Assembly (NCBI GenBank): GCA_013399115.1
Contig: VXAA01003393.1
Span: 186,001 to 250,000, forward strand
Direction of reading: 5' to 3'
DNA: 64,000 bases
Source of the DNA: Anseranas semipalmata
Taxonomy: Eukaryota > Chordata > Aves > Anseriformes > Anseranatidae
The stretch's first letter is position 1, and each line of letters begins with the position of its first letter. The notes under the pieces were generated by a model that was not told the DNA's origin, searched no databases, and saw only the letters and a list, made by a program, of their open reading frames with translations. Shown piece after piece: positions 1-13,920 of this stretch. Made by a program: the position numbers and the translations under genes.

Positions 1-1974
1 AGAGTTTTACCAAAAACTACTGCCAATTCTTGAGCACATAATATAATTCTGTATTTGCAGCTGCACAAATATGGAATTAAAGTTGTAATTTTTGCACTGC
101 CCGTATGCTTACAGCACTCTCTGACTTCCCATGTCCCTGCAGTCCTACATCACCGACACTGAATCTCTTTCCTTTTAAATCTATCTTTTCATCATAAACC
201 TATTCTTATGGTGCCTGCTTCAGCCCTAGTCTGAATAAGTAACAAAACAGATGAAAAGCTGCTCCTAGATAAAGAGGTTATTAGCAGGTGTTTCTGACAT
301 TTCTTGAAGCAGGACAAGTATCCCACTTCTCTTAAAGTGCTAAGAATTCAGTAGGGCTGCGAAATGCTACAGCTTAACAGTTATTCCAGAATAACTTCTT
401 GTTCTGCACTACTTTAACCTTCAGTATGATTTTAGGGGGTTATCTTCATAACAGATTTATATATTTTGAAAGTCAGAGAGCAGCTGCTGCCTTCAGCCAT
501 GCTAGAGATACCAAGTTTAAACTGAGCATTCTATGAAATGGCTGGTACAGTAATTCTGTTCAGGTTCAGACAACAATCAATGCAGGGTGATGAGTTCCAC
601 TCTGGATAGCTTGCACCCTGCTAGGCTGAAAAAACTCCTTCCTCCTCTGGTCCTGAACTAATCAAGAAAGAGAGAAGACTAATATTACCCTGAGCAGTTA
701 TTTGTAGAGCATTGCCAAACCCAAATCCATGGGAGCTTCTAAGGGCTCCAAGCAGGCCATGGGGCTGCTGCCACCCAGCCCCAGGTGAGCTGCTGGAGAT
801 GCTGACCGGGAAGGTAGCAATGGTCAGCCACGAGTATGTGTGCTTCTTGCTGATGCTCTCAAACCCCTTTAAACCAGAATGGAAATCAGTCTCCATCTGT
901 ATTGCAGCAATTCAGTTTCCATTTGCTACCAGAGAATTCAAACTAGTAAACAGAAAGTGTGCAGCCAGCCCAGACCTTCCAAAATAAACACCCTTTCATC
1001 CAAAGCCAACTGTGTCTTGCAGATAAGAGGACCTGAAGGTTTCCCAGACAAATATCTCCTCTCTCCACTTTTACCATAGCCAACAACATAACATAATTCT
1101 TCAATATCACTCCTTTATTTCACTGGAGTTGGAGGGAAGCTGTTCAAACAAAGGCTGTATAAAATGACTAGAGCACTACTGCCTCAAATAAACATCTTTA
1201 TGGCTCAATATTTGCTTCTCATCGACATCCCTGAAAGCACCATGCCTTCACAATGTGCAACTCAAAGGACCTTGCTCTTCTGGTGTATGAGTCACCCTTT
1301 GTCAACAACAAGCACATTTGGTTGAACCAAGTACTTTCGGTTCCTGTGCTATTTCTCTCGGTGTTTGGAAGCAGCCAAACTACAGCAGTTGCCACTAGCA
1401 TTGTTAGTATCAGAGGTGGAAATGGCTGGTCAAAAATAGCTGTCCGTGTAGTCTGGTGAGGTGCCTGTCTTGCAAAAAATTTGGAATGAAGCTCTTTGCA
1501 AAGGATCAGGTCTGCAGCCCTTGTGCTTCAAATTTCACTAATATTCTACTGGGATTATTTAATAAGAAGAAAAGCAAAAAACATGAAATAAGGTATGGAT
1601 TCCTATGTGAAGAAAGACTGAGGAATGACTAATATGCCCCCCTTCTGTATAAACATACAGAGAAATAAGTAATCTTCTATTCTTATTACTTACAGAGGAA
1701 AACGATACATCCCTGAAGTCTTTTTCCATATTCACTACCTCAGAAACATTCCTTCCCTAGCACCAGATTCACTTTTCCTTGCACTCCAGTCCCTAACAGA
1801 GCCACTAAGCTGTAATGAATAGAACAGTGGCCCCAGACTTGAACTAAAAGTCACCTTACTAGGTTCACCATTACTGGGGTTGGGGATGGGAAGGTCCCAC
1901 TGCCCACTAGCAGGCAGGATCTCCCTAGAGACAGACAGCCTCTTACAGACAGCACTGAACAGACAAGGCTTATC
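1..1974. other. Intergenic, no gene recognised
   Basis: Unique-looking sequence. Open frames are at most about 92 codons and overlap on both strands without family similarity. I see no repeat or RNA gene. Confidence 0.6.
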
Positions 1975-2543
1975 TGTCATGGTTTTGGCTAGGATAGAGC
2001 TAATTTTCTTCATAGAGGCTCACATGATGCCATGTTTGGGATTTTTGATGAAAACAGTGGTGATAGCACACCAATGTTTTAGTTGTCACAGAGCGGTGCT
2101 TGCACAGAGCCAAGGACTTCTCAGCTCCTTATGCTGCCCTGCCAGCGAGGAGGCTGAGGGGACCCAGCCAGGACAGCTGACCCAGGCTGACCAAAGGGAC
2201 ACCCCACACCACATGGCGTCATGCTCAGCAATGAAAGCTGGGGGAAAGGTGGAGGGGGGGGGACACTGGGAGTGATGGCGTTTGTCTTCCCAAGAAACCC
2301 TATGCCTGATGAGCCCTGCTTTCCTGGGAGTGGCTGGGCACCTGCCTGCCGATGGGAAGCAGCAAATGGATGCCTTGGTTTGCTTTGCTGTCACTCACAG
2401 CTTTTGCTTTACCTGGTGAGCTGCCTTTGTCTCAAGCCCTGAGTTCTCGCACTTTTACCTTTCCGATTCTCTCCCCCATCCCACCTGGGCAGTGAGCGAG
2501 CAGCTGGGTGGTGCCCAGCTGGCTGCTGGGTTAAACCACAACA
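1975..2543 (+). mobile_element. Solo LTR of an avian endogenous retrovirus (copy A)
   Basis: About 569 bp with TG at the 5' end and TTAAACCACAACA at the 3' end. It has the family's hallmark blocks: GGCTAGGATAGAGCTAATTT, CCAGCGAGGAGGCTGAGGGG, CAGCCAGGACAGCTGACCCA, an ATGGCGTCATGCTCAG segment in the promoter position and TCTCTCCCCCATCCCACCTGG near the end. There are no gag, pol or env remnants. The 131-codon open frame at 1880-2275 is incidental. I found no target-site duplication. Confidence 0.88.
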
Positions 2544-3865
2544 TGGTATTATGTGAACCGTTCTCAGGAGGAATCCCTCCCTCTGGTGACAATACAAGCA
2601 GCTTGGATCCTATATAATACCTGAAATTAAGCAGTACAAATAATACCACCCAGCTTCCTTGTGCCTTTCTGCTGTGATAAGCTATTTTCAGGAGACACTT
2701 CCTCTTGTTTGTTCTAAATGTATTCCATAATAACGCAGCGGAAATATCTATCTGATAACAACTAGCAATGCTTTCTTCTGAGGGTTTCAGATGGCTTTGC
2801 AAGGGCAAACATAAATTCATTTATAAAGATGGTAAGATCAAGGAACAGATAAATGATCAACAAGAGATCAAGATCGATGGTCCTACAGAAGCTAGACTAC
2901 AACTCATGGCTCATTGACCTATCTGCTTGTCCAAAAGGCAGGCTAACCTGGGACTTATTTAAAGCATGTGAAAAAAAAGTGAGAAGTGAAAGACGATTTT
3001 GTCTTCAGAAAAGATTACTTATTTTTATCACAATCACCTCATTAGAGCAAGTTGTTTTTATCTCCTTGAATTCTGTGCCACCAACAAATCCCCAGTATGA
3101 ACGAACATCACCTGGAGCAGTGTGAGATGTGGAGAGAAAACACAGTCACTTGCTCTTGGAGGTGAGACCATCCTCCAACATCTCTGTCCTTGAGGAAGCC
3201 ACAATGTGCAGCAGAATTTTTGACCCCTTAGCCTTCAGCAGGGATACACCAAAACCTGATAGATTCTCATACTTGGAGTCCACTGTAAGGGATGTGCCTT
3301 TTTCCACCCACTTCTATGAGGACAGCATTTCTGATGGTGCTGGCTAAAACTAGTAAGCCAGTGGTATCATTTTCATGCTAGCCAAAGCCTTGAGCTACAG
3401 CTTGGAAGAGATGCAGTCAATGAGGACAGGGATCAGACTCAACTGAGTTGCTTTGTATGGGAACAGACTATTAACTGCAGGAAACACCAAGTAATTTCAC
3501 TTAACATATACGTCTGTCATTGCAGGCTAAATTCAATCAAATTACCTCCTATTTTCTAGGAGGGTACAAGCCCAGAGTTACAGCCGATCAGGCAGAGTGT
3601 GTATGTCAGCCTCAGGCTGCATGTGCAGATTGGATAAAAGGATATTTTGATAGCTTTTTGTCAGTTTTTTTGCATGGCTCCAGCCTGCACAACCAGAAAC
3701 ACCAAATGTTAAGATATCCGTTGTAACTGGGAAAATTGTGTATTTCAGAAATTCTAGCAAAATGCACAGAAAATCCACGTCATCTCCTCTGAAGGCAGCA
3801 AGAGTCAAGACCTAAGAGGAAAACTTCACTTGGTTTCAATTTTGACATTTAAAGGTGAAGCTTAG

Positions 3866-3900
3866 GAAAAAAAAAAAACAAAAACAAAAACAAAAAAACA
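3866..3900 (+). repeat. A-rich (AAAAAC)n simple repeat
   Basis: An A run followed by several AAAAAC units. Confidence 0.92.
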
Positions 3901-4183
3901 ACCCACCCCAGGAAACAAGACTTCCAGGGTGACTTTCATGTGAAAATAAAGTAGGCAATATGCATTAATACTGAGAAAGAAATTAGGCCAGATATTCAGT
4001 TGGTGTCAACCAGCACGGTCCCTCTGACAGTCTGCCCACTTACACCATGTAGATGCAGCTCAGCCACCTGGCAAGCAATTTCATCAGAAAGCATGAGAGA
4101 CAAAGTCATAAAGTCCCCATAAAGTCACAATATGGGTTTTAGCTGAGTGTGATCTGTTGCCACCGATCTAGACACCAATGACA

Positions 4184-4258
4184 GATTCATCTCACCTAAC
4201 TTCAGACATCTACAGGTCGGCTGCTACATCCCAGCCAGTCACCCCAGGTAATCAGCAT
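4184..4258 (+). repeat. Diverged interspersed repeat, copy 1
   Basis: TTCATCTCACCTAACTTCAG and the following ATCTACAG block resemble 13846-13876 (about 23 of 31 positions, mostly transitions). The family is not identified. Confidence 0.4.
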
Positions 4259-7200
4259 CATACCGATGTCAGAAATGTTTCCAAATGGATCAGGCACCAG
4301 AAGAGTCCATTACTCCTCATCAACTGGAAAGGGAGTCTAGACACTTGAGACATCTACATTTGTCCATACGAATACCACGCCTGTGTGGCAAGTACAGCCT
4401 AAGCAACAGTTTATGAAAACAATAATAAAATACATCAAACTTTGTTAGAGACAGAGTGCAAGTCTCCCCATTCCAGCGTGAGATTATCCATCACCCTGTC
4501 CTGACAGGGAGTAAGTGACATTACAAAGCCTGCCTGTGCCACCAGTGTTTTGGTCCTCAAATGCCATCTGGTGGCCCTTCTCTGAAATCCCGATGGGTCA
4601 TTATGGGCAGCCTTGGAGGATAAAGAGGGCTGGGTTGTGCCCTGTAAGCAGCAAAGTTTCTGCAGGAAGGGAGATGCCTACAGCCGTGTTCCCTATTAAA
4701 CATATTCATTTGATGGGCTTTTAATAGAGAGTTTCAGGCAGGAGTAAACATCCACGCACGTAGCACAAAATACAACAGAAAGGAACAGGAAAAACTGCAT
4801 CAGAACCAATTCAGCAAAACTTCCCCTAGGTGTGCACAACACGAGTGCATTGCTGGCAGCTCTGGATTGTGGCGACACACGCAGGAATCAATGCATGTTT
4901 TCCAAGTCCCATTCAAAAACCTCACCATCAGTCACCTTTTCTATCCGCACAGTTTAGTCAGATCAAACCGTTAGGTCCCATGTACATCCTAACAGCCTAC
5001 TTTAGGGCTATTCCCATGTAAAGTTATTCAGTGATACCATTAGCAGCTTTAGGAGGGAGACCTAAATGCCAGCCTCCCAGAGTTTTGACAGTAGTTCTGT
5101 AATAAACAATAAAAAGGCAATAAACTGAAAAAAAATAGCAATATAGAAGTAAATAGCAGTCAGGAAGGAGAGGGATGACTAGATTCAAACAGCAGCGGTT
5201 TCGTCATCAGCAGGGGATGTCCCAGTGCAAGGCAGATGGCTGTGCTGTCATTGCATGGTGATCACAGTTACTGGTCATCACAGCAGCTCACAGTTGATTT
5301 CCTACACCTGGCTTTTCTTGCGTCCATGGCTCACAGCTTACCATGAATTAAGAGCATCTGGAGCAAGGGCCAAATGCTCAGCACTCTATAGCTGAACTCT
5401 CAAGCCTTTCATGTGCCACAGACCTTTACACATGGGAGCTGGGAACATGCTGACCTGAGCCTACCTGCAGGCACTGAGAGCATCCAGAACCCATGGGTGG
5501 ACATAACCCACCAAGTCAGGAGAGGTCAACCTACAACACTGAGCAGCGGAGCTCCAAGATGCTAAATGCCATCATGATCCTGCTGCGCAAACCAGCACTC
5601 CCCAGCCACAGCAAAGTTTGTTTCTTGCTCCCACACAAGGACTAGCTTGTGCCATTGAGGGGTGGGTTGACAAGAACAAAATGCTCCCCAGGGAGCTCAG
5701 GAGGGGATTCTCCCCTACCTTTGTGTCACCAGCAGTGCAGATGATAATCCATAGCATGGAGGGATTACAGTTCCCTCAGTGTTTGCAGAGAAACCCAAAA
5801 CAGTGACAGTGTCAGCATAGTCAGATGCTTCTTGCAGCCATGCAGAAATTGCCAAGGAGGTTCAGCTTCTTCCTTTCTGCTTTGGTGTGGTTTCTCTGAC
5901 AAACTCCCCATGTCTGCCTCAGTCCAAAACTGCCCTTGCAATTTTCTTTCCAGTGCTGTATGCAACACGGCTGCATGCCAGTAACCTCACAGTATTCTGA
6001 CTGTGGGATGGCAAAGAGATACATTCAAGTGGGAATGATTGTGCTTTGTTTTCCATTGTAAAAGGATTCAGGGTCTTGTTTATAATAATTGTGCAATTTT
6101 AAAAATAATCAGTCATTTACACCTTCATAAGTAGCTGAAGTTGCATTTTTTTATTCTTACTCGATCACATTCTGCTGTCAGCTATGATGGTGTGAAGCAA
6201 TTACTTATTTCTCTAGAGCTATCCCAGAACTTCATCTGAGATATTGATATGTAGAATGCCAGCTTTAATATTACTTACTTTTCCTACTACCCATAGAAAT
6301 TGGTTTCTTCAGTAGTTACAATAGCATTGCTTAAAGAAAACAAGACCATGAACTGAGTAAAATACCAGATACTTCAGCATCCTCAAAATAAACATCTTTT
6401 GATGTCAGATAGAGCAATCTAAGCAAAGGAGCCACTGTCTTGCAGCAAGCAAGAAATTGGTATTAATATTTTTGGACTGGATTCACATCATTGTGCTATT
6501 TCACACTTTCCTGTGAATAGTTCAAATTTCCAAGAGCATTAGCACTGCTTGTTTACCATGCTTTGCATTGTTGCAACTATGGTTTCTTAAAAAAATAAAA
6601 TAAAATAACAGCATCAGCACTGAAATTGGATATATTGAATCCATGAAAAATCCAAAGCTAATAAACTGTTTAGAGATTTTAAAATCCCTGAACCTGGGAA
6701 CTCTCTGGTGTGGAGCCTAATCCAACACCCCAGGCATGTGATGGAGAAGATCTCTGTTGTCTGCAGGATCAGACCCATAGAGCAGTAAATGACTAAGGCT
6801 CCAGGACCATGTAACTCTCTCAGCAGAACAAACCTGTTTCAACAGAAGTAATAGGAAAGTTGATCTAAATGTTATTAGAGCTATTTAGGTGCATTTTCTT
6901 GGGCTGTTTCAATGAAGGAAGCAACCTAGGGAAATAACGTGCCGTTCTCTTCACACACAAAACCTTGTGCAATTGTATTAAAGTTTAGGGCAGGCACAAA
7001 ATAAATTTTGTCACTAGGCTAGATTTATTTAATCTCTACCTTTCATTTACTATTTATATAATTTAATTTATGGTAAGTTCTCAAGCAAATCATCTAAGCA
7101 CGTTGGTCAAGCTTCAATCTCACTTCCACATCTCTGAGTCCATAATGACTCTATAAAATCCATGAAAAAGTTCTGGGTTTGGTCTGCTACAGCCAGGGCA

Positions 7201-7547
7201 AAATTTGTTTACTAGTATCACATTCAGCTCTTCTGCAAAAGATGGTAGAAACAAGAAAATACTCTATAAACAGGACATCCTCTGTAAATCAGCTAGTTGT
7301 GAACAGAAAAACAGAAACATACAAAAAAAAACTTGGATATATGCACACATGCACTCATAGGCACAAACACCCATACATTTCTCTCTTCTCTTTCAGCAAA
7401 AAGCCAGTATTCTCTCCTTACAACAAACAAGTACTTCAAAATTTAGGGCAAATCCTCAGCTCATGAACTGGATTAATTTCAGGAAACCAAGGTTATCTCC
7501 AGCAGCTGACCTAAGCACTAAAAGACTAAAGTGTCAAATTTTGCACT

Positions 7548-7640
7548 TATTCAATAAGATATATTATCCTATTGAAAATTTTTGAAAATATCGTATTGAA
7601 ATTTTGCCTTTATAGGATAATTATATCCTATTGATTAAGT
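7548..7640. repeat. AT-rich patch with repeated and inverted CCTATTGA motifs
   Basis: CCTATTGA appears at both ends and CGTATTGA in the middle. ATAGGATA and TATCCTAT form an 8-bp stem near 7612-7631. Confidence 0.7.
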
Positions 7641-8779
7641 CCCAAACTGGAGCAGTCCAAGTGATTTCCGTCCTCCAGCTGGCACTGCTGGGCTGATGCA
7701 CACCAACTGTGAGCCAGGGTAATCCCAAAGACATCGCACTTCTAAAAAACGGTGGACAGGAAACAAGATAAAACAAAACAAAATAAGAATGAAAAAAAAA
7801 AAACTAGACAATAAAATATGCTTGCCAGAGACATTCATCTCCTCCCATTTGTAGTTCAGTGGAATTAATGCTCTTTCCTTGAAGACTTTTAAAGGATAAA
7901 CCTGTACAAAACTTGCTGCCATAAATAAAACCCTTACACAAGCAGCTCAATGTTAAAATTCTGAGTCTTTAAGTATTTCTAAGCATCATTTTTTTCTCCC
8001 TGTAGGATGTCTTGCATTTTCACTGTCAAAAATAATGGCAAAAATAGAAGAGACATTACCTTGGCTTTTTTTCTTCCATCTCCTATGTTTTCCCGTTGCC
8101 CAATGTCAAGCTGGCCTTCAGCAACTCATCCAGCACCTGCAAGACATACCTTTCTTCTTCTGTTGGCTGCCACAGGGATTCTGCTCGTGTTTATGATTAA
8201 CTCACCAAGATATCCCCCACACTAGGGTGAGGCTGTTTAAACACTTAATTGTATTCATGACTCTTTTCTTATTCTAGATAAGGTTTCCCAAAGCACTGGA
8301 GTATGCAGTGTAGTTAACTGTTTAGTGAAGCCTCTCAAAACTCCATGGTTTTGGCTCATAGAGCTTCTTTACAGGGATAATTTTTCCTCCTTCTGCTGTG
8401 AGTGGGTTCTCCCTGCCACCATGGTCAGGCAGGACAAGCTCATGGCCCAGACTGCATTTTGGCTTATAAAAAAGCTCCAGAAACACAACAGCCTGATATT
8501 CTGGGGTGCTACTGTGCCAAAATGTGGGGTGCATTTCCATTCACAGGGTTTCATCCAGTTCAGGTATTTGCTGCACTGATACAATTTCTGCTCCTTGTCC
8601 ACAATCACAGACACTCTCCAGACTTGCCTGTCCTGACCACTCTCCTTAGTGTACAAAGATCCCAATGAACAATGGAAGTTTGTCCAAGGTGTTAGAGACT
8701 GGTGGAGTGGATAGGCACAAGAAAAAGTTCAGGTCAGTCCCTTCAGGGGTTCAGAGATATTGCCCCCTGTATGTCCTGC

Positions 8780-9022
8780 ATATAAGAAAAACAAATTTCA
8801 TGATGAGGACAGTCAAGCATTTGCTTGACTGCAAGCTGCTCAGTGAGGTTGCACAGTCTCTGTTCTTGCAGGTTTTCAAAACCTGGTTGGACAAAGTCCC
8901 AAGCAACCTGGTCTGAGTTTGTGGCTGACCATGCTCTGAGCTTGAGGTTCGACTATAGACCACCAGCGGTCCCTTGCAACCTCAGTTCTCCTGTGACCCT
9001 ATCCTATGATCCTATATTCTGA
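8780..9022 (+). mobile_element. CR1 LINE 3' fragment, diverged
   Basis: Sense-strand CR1 3' end: GAGGACAGTCAAGCATTTG, CAGTGAGGTTGCACAGTCTC, TTTTCAAAACCTGGTTGGAC, AGCAACCTGGTCTGAG and a terminal CCTATCCTATGATCCTATAT. It is heavily mutated and therefore old. It is truncated at the 5' end, as nearly all genomic CR1 copies are. Confidence 0.8.
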
Positions 9023-12000
9023 TACTGGTAATGGTGTATGCAGGTATATCAGGATTCATAGCATAGGTTGAGGATGAAATATTCTCTCTGTAGTGATGTT
9101 GATATTATCATCACCACACAAGTCATGCATTCTCTCTGAACTACAACTTACTCATCTGCAATGTAGGAATTATTCTAGTTCTTTATTTCCCTAGGGCATT
9201 TGCAAGCATAATATAAAATTTTCAGATGATTCATACAGCAAATGATGCTCTATAATGTCACAGCAATACAGCAAATCCATTTCCATTGGTCCTTGGAGCA
9301 AATGAATGTAAACTTTGGGACATAGCACAGTCATATTTTACGCAACATCTTGGTCAACCTAATTAAGCCAACTGATCATCAACCGGTTGACCAAATACAG
9401 AGTGGTAACTAGCTGATCCTTCTATCTCTCACATCAGTCATACATATATGCTTCACTCTGCTGCAAAGTTCTGTGAAAGTAAACCTATTTCATGTATTAA
9501 AAAATGCCATTCATAGAAGAGTATAAACAAACTGATGCAATTAATAAAATTAGCACAAAAAGAGGAGACTTGGCTCACTGTGCAGGACATTGCCAAAGCA
9601 GTCATTTTGCTACTCAGTTCAGTAGCTTTGCAACACATGTTCAAGTGCTGCCCAAGAGCCATGTTGAGGAGCAAATGGGAAAGAAAAGAAAAGCCTGATC
9701 TCCTGTTAGGAAGAATGTCTTATATCATGAAGGTTAATTTGGGTCTTTTCAAACAGAAGCTGCTCTCCAACTTGGCTAAAAACAGGTTGTGTCAGAATGA
9801 CACAATAAAGAGCATCAAGATTTGTTAGAATATTTTTTTTATTATTTTGTAGGTTGCATGACTGTTTTAGCACTTGGCCACTTGTTCTATGTGCAAAGGA
9901 AAACACAAAGGGACACGTTCATACCATCTAGTCTAGACATTTTTCATTGGTGGGGTTTCACACAGCGATCTGAGCCAATTTAACAGCTCACTGCTGTTGA
10001 GAAGGGACAGAGGCATCACAGCCCTTTACCAATCCCTTCTTCTACTCCCAGCCATGTCTCTGCTGCTTATGTTATGCCAACTATAGCAACTGCTCTGAGC
10101 CAGTTTAACTCACTAAACCATCAGAAATGAATGGATGATTTGGAACTGGTTTGCCGGAGGAATGAGGGATTCCGGAGCCAGGAGGAAAGGAGGGAGAGCC
10201 ATCACACAGTGGGGAGCAGGAGAGAGGATGGGAGGGAAGATGGAGCCATCAGGTTGGCTCAGAAGCTTGTGAAAACCTAACCTTAACTCCTTATTTTAGC
10301 TCCACATGCTCCCTGTGTGGCCTATGAAGGTATCAGGGTTGCTGTTTCTTCCTTCCTTCACCCAAAAATATGTTTATCATGACAAAGTAGTTCTAGAAGC
10401 TGAGAAAGTGCTCTAGGTATGTCTAGGTGGGTGCTCAATAAGACAGCAGCTGGAGACAGGAGAAGATCCAGTTTCAGAAATAAGGGTGCAAAGGGAGCAA
10501 TTCAACTGCCTCAACATGGGCAATTAGTGACATCTATGATGTTTCAGAACACCATGCTTGGTCCCCCTTCACTGCTCCAGAAAAGAATGCATGTCCTATG
10601 GATCCTGTGCTATACCTGCCAGCCCTTGTGGGTGGCTGAGATCCCTGGCATCGCTAATGGCACTGGATACCAGTGTATCTGCAGCTCCATCTGGCACATC
10701 ATGCAGCAGATTCAGGGAACTGAGAGTGACCCACTAGTTTTCAGTAGGCAGTGTTTCATGTCTGAGTCCCGAAAGCTGATTCAAGAAAAATAGAGATGAA
10801 AACTCAATTTTGTGGAATCATTCCAAGCTGTTCTGGATGAATTTCAGTCAGTCCAGCTCCCACATTCAAGGGAGTTTGCCTTTCACAGTGCTGAGCTCTC
10901 TCACTTCGTTTTTTTAATGGGACTCAATTAGCTCAGTGGATATTATAACCACCATGGATCATTACTTTGCGTAACTGATGCAGTTTCTTTCACATTTAGG
11001 ACATTGATCCATCTTAAGGAGGGAGAATTACCTCATGTGGTGCCTGACATCCACCAGGGTCCAGCTGCCCTCAGTTCACCGCTCCAGGGCACTTCCTAAT
11101 GTACCTGTCCAAAGGATGCCAGCGGAGCTGTGCTTCACTGCTCTCCGTGGACAAGGGAGGGGATTTATGAGATTAAGTGATGTTAAGCTCACCTTAGGCA
11201 TTTTTATTTCTCTAATTCCCTGAAAGAGGACTGTCTCCTGGCTCTGTGGGAGGCCACTGAAGGCTTTACTGCATGGGGGGCCCAGGGAGGCTAATCTAAA
11301 TTAATTTTTAATGCAGGCAAGTTCAGCCACATTAATCTCTGTGCAGAGATGCATGCTCAGAATTTCTGTGACAGTAATTTGATTTGGTTTGCTTGAATTT
11401 GGAAATGAAATAAATGAAAAGAGGGACATTGTAGTGCCCTGGAGGAGGTCGGCCAGGAGGTCAGTGAGGTCTGGCTGACCCACCTGAGAGCCCCAGGGGC
11501 ACAGGAGGATGCACGACACTAACTGGGGGCTGAAAGGGGGCAGCTGCGGTGCTGGTCTGCTGTCTGCAAGGAGGAAAGGATGAGGAAATATGTGTTGATA
11601 TCAGGCTGTCACTCTGAGAGCATCTTAGGGTTAATACTCACAGAAGTGGCGAGGTATTTTTATGGCATAAATAGACTCTGCAAAGTGACAATGATTGACT
11701 CTATTGGAAATCCACAGTGGGGCTTCTGCTGTCCTCCAGCAGTGGGATTTGGTATTAACTGACACTAATAAATCAAAACCACATGAATATGTTTTTCAAA
11801 ACACAGAAAACGTTGTTTTGTTTCTATACAGGGGAAAAAGCAAAAACAGGTCTGTGTGGGGCAACCCATCCTCAGCGATACAGCGCTGACCTGGGAGAGC
11901 TCCTGGCTGAGGGTTACGTGAGCCGGGCACTTTCCTGGTTCCTGGGCAGGTGACTGCTAGAAATAGCTGTGACTCACCAGTGTTTACCCACTAATATTTC

Positions 12001-12439
12001 CTCAACCCCTGACTGCAAGGTGATTAGAGAGTATAGATGAGAGTAGCCAAAAGGTGTGGCAAGTTTTCATTATATTGTTATCACAATTAGTTTGAACAAT
12101 GTCATCATGCTTGCAAGGGAGGACTTGAATAATGTAGTGTGGTTCATTGAAATGCTGAGGAGAAGCATGATCTAGGTAAAGCACATTGCTGGACAGAAAT
12201 GAGAAAACAGACAGTAAGGGACCCACCCAGGCAGATGCAAGGCTGGCAGAGGTTTTCATACACTCCAGAAGGAAAGGGAAAAGAACGACAAAAGGAGTGG
12301 CTTACAGCGAAAATTCACTTGGGGATTTTATTATGAGGACATTTTATTTATGCTGTGGTCATGCCTAAGAGTCTCTTTTGTGGACCAAGCATCCATCATT
12401 TGTGTGTTTTGTGACAAGGAGTAAGTAATATGACACTCT
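9023..12439. other. Intergenic, no gene recognised
   Basis: No recognisable exon or repeat. The longest frame is 124 codons (10419-10793, +) with no family similarity. Confidence 0.55.
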
Positions 12440-12680
12440 GTAGACCTGTTTTTAATATTCTGTGCAGTTTAATATTCTGTACAGTCCTCCCAGAAGAAGA
12501 TGGTAGAAACTGGCAGGGTACAGAGGAGGATGACCGAGGTGACCAAGGACATGGAATAGTTTCCAGACAAGTAACGGCTACAAAAATTAGGACACTGATG
12601 CGTGGAAAAGACAAGTGGGTGGGACACATTTGGAGCTTCTAAAATCATTAGTGGGATGGCAAAGATAAGGAAGAAACACC
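12440..12680 (+). mobile_element. CR1 LINE fragment, old
   Basis: It resembles the CR1 region just before the 3' end: AGAGGAGGATGACCGAGGTG, ACCAAGGACATGGAATAGTT, a GTGGAAAAGACAAG block and TAAAATCATTAGTGGGATGG. The divergence is high and the edges are uncertain. Confidence 0.6.
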
Positions 12681-13845
12681 CGTTTGCTGTTTCTCTCTGT
12701 AGAAGCATTTTGTGTAAGATACAACACTACAATGTTGAACAGATGAACTAGTTTGGCTGTTGCTGCTTAGCAAAAGACTGCATTTTTGATACACCAGAAT
12801 AGATTCGGGCTAAAACTACTCCCTTTCAGAGCACAGAGGACAAGATTCTGAAATGCAGTAGGTTTTTAAAGCATTTTTTAAATTTATGATTAATAGACTA
12901 TTACCTTTGGCTTCTCCAGCAGTTCAGACTTCTCAGAGAAGTCTTCCAGCAGCAAAAGGGCTTTGAGAGGGACCCCTTTCATTAGCACCAGCACAGCCTG
13001 ACCACAAGGGAAGATGTCACCTACGTTTCCAAACACACAGCAAGGAGAGGCTCAGGTATCTATCACATGATCAGAGGACCTGAGTTGTATCTGGAGTGCA
13101 AGACCATGGTCAGAGAGACCACCACGGTCCTGCCCCCCTCTATGGCCACACTCTCCAGCACCCACTGCAGCACCTGTCCCACCATAGGAAGCCCTGAGCA
13201 CCACATTGGAGCACATTGGTACAACCCCTCCTCCTGCATGCGGGGCTGCTCAGCAACATCTGTGGGACCATGGGTGCTATGCGGTCATGATGCTGCCCTG
13301 GGCACATTTCTGACTTCCTGACATGACTGCCTTTAATGCTCTGGCTTGTTGCTTTTTCCCCCTCTCTAGCTGTGGTTAAGCACCAAGAAGCAAACAAGGC
13401 AAAGATCTGTTATCTCTGTAGGCCATACTGCAACTCCTACAACACTGGCATTTTCTCTCACCCAGACTCACCCATTATGTGATGGCCTTTACAACAGAAA
13501 CATTAGTAATTCTGCTGAAAGTACACACAATAGTAGTCTCCAGAATAATGTCATTTTTTCAGAAACAAAGGCTCCCTTTCATTTCCCTTCACTTATCTCA
13601 ACAGCTTACCTCCATCTTAACACAATCCATTTCCCCTCTTACCCACAAACCTAACAAAAAATTTCAAAATGAAGATAGCCACGTACCACCCAATGCTCAA
13701 ATAAGAGGAGGAACTTGAACTTGCAGTGAAAAATCCTATCTTTCTCTGGCTGTTTTCTCTCCTCTTTCCACTGAGAGGGCAGTTGCTTTGTAACTCAAAC
13801 AAGTTGCTAGGTCATGATCCACCCAATGTGCCTGACAGTGATAAC

Positions 13846-13920
13846 GTTCATCTCTCCTAACTCCAAATGTCTGCAGACTGATTGCCCACATGTAAATTAG
13901 CCACCTGGAGCATCTTGGTC
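13846..13920 (+). repeat. Diverged interspersed repeat, copy 2
   Basis: TTCATCTCTCCTAACTCCAA and a following GTCTGCAG block resemble copy 1 at 4184. Similarity fades beyond about 75 bp. Confidence 0.4.

Larger units (their letters stand above)
2544..8779. other. Intergenic, no gene recognised
   Basis: Apart from an A-rich simple repeat (3866-3900), one copy of a diverged interspersed sequence (about 4184-4258) and an AT-rich self-complementary patch (7548-7640), I see nothing here. No open frame exceeds about 121 codons. Confidence 0.55.

Noticed and set aside
1880..2394. Open frames over 100 codons on both strands
   Set aside because: They lie in the solo LTR at 1975-2543. LTRs are non-coding and the two strands contradict each other.
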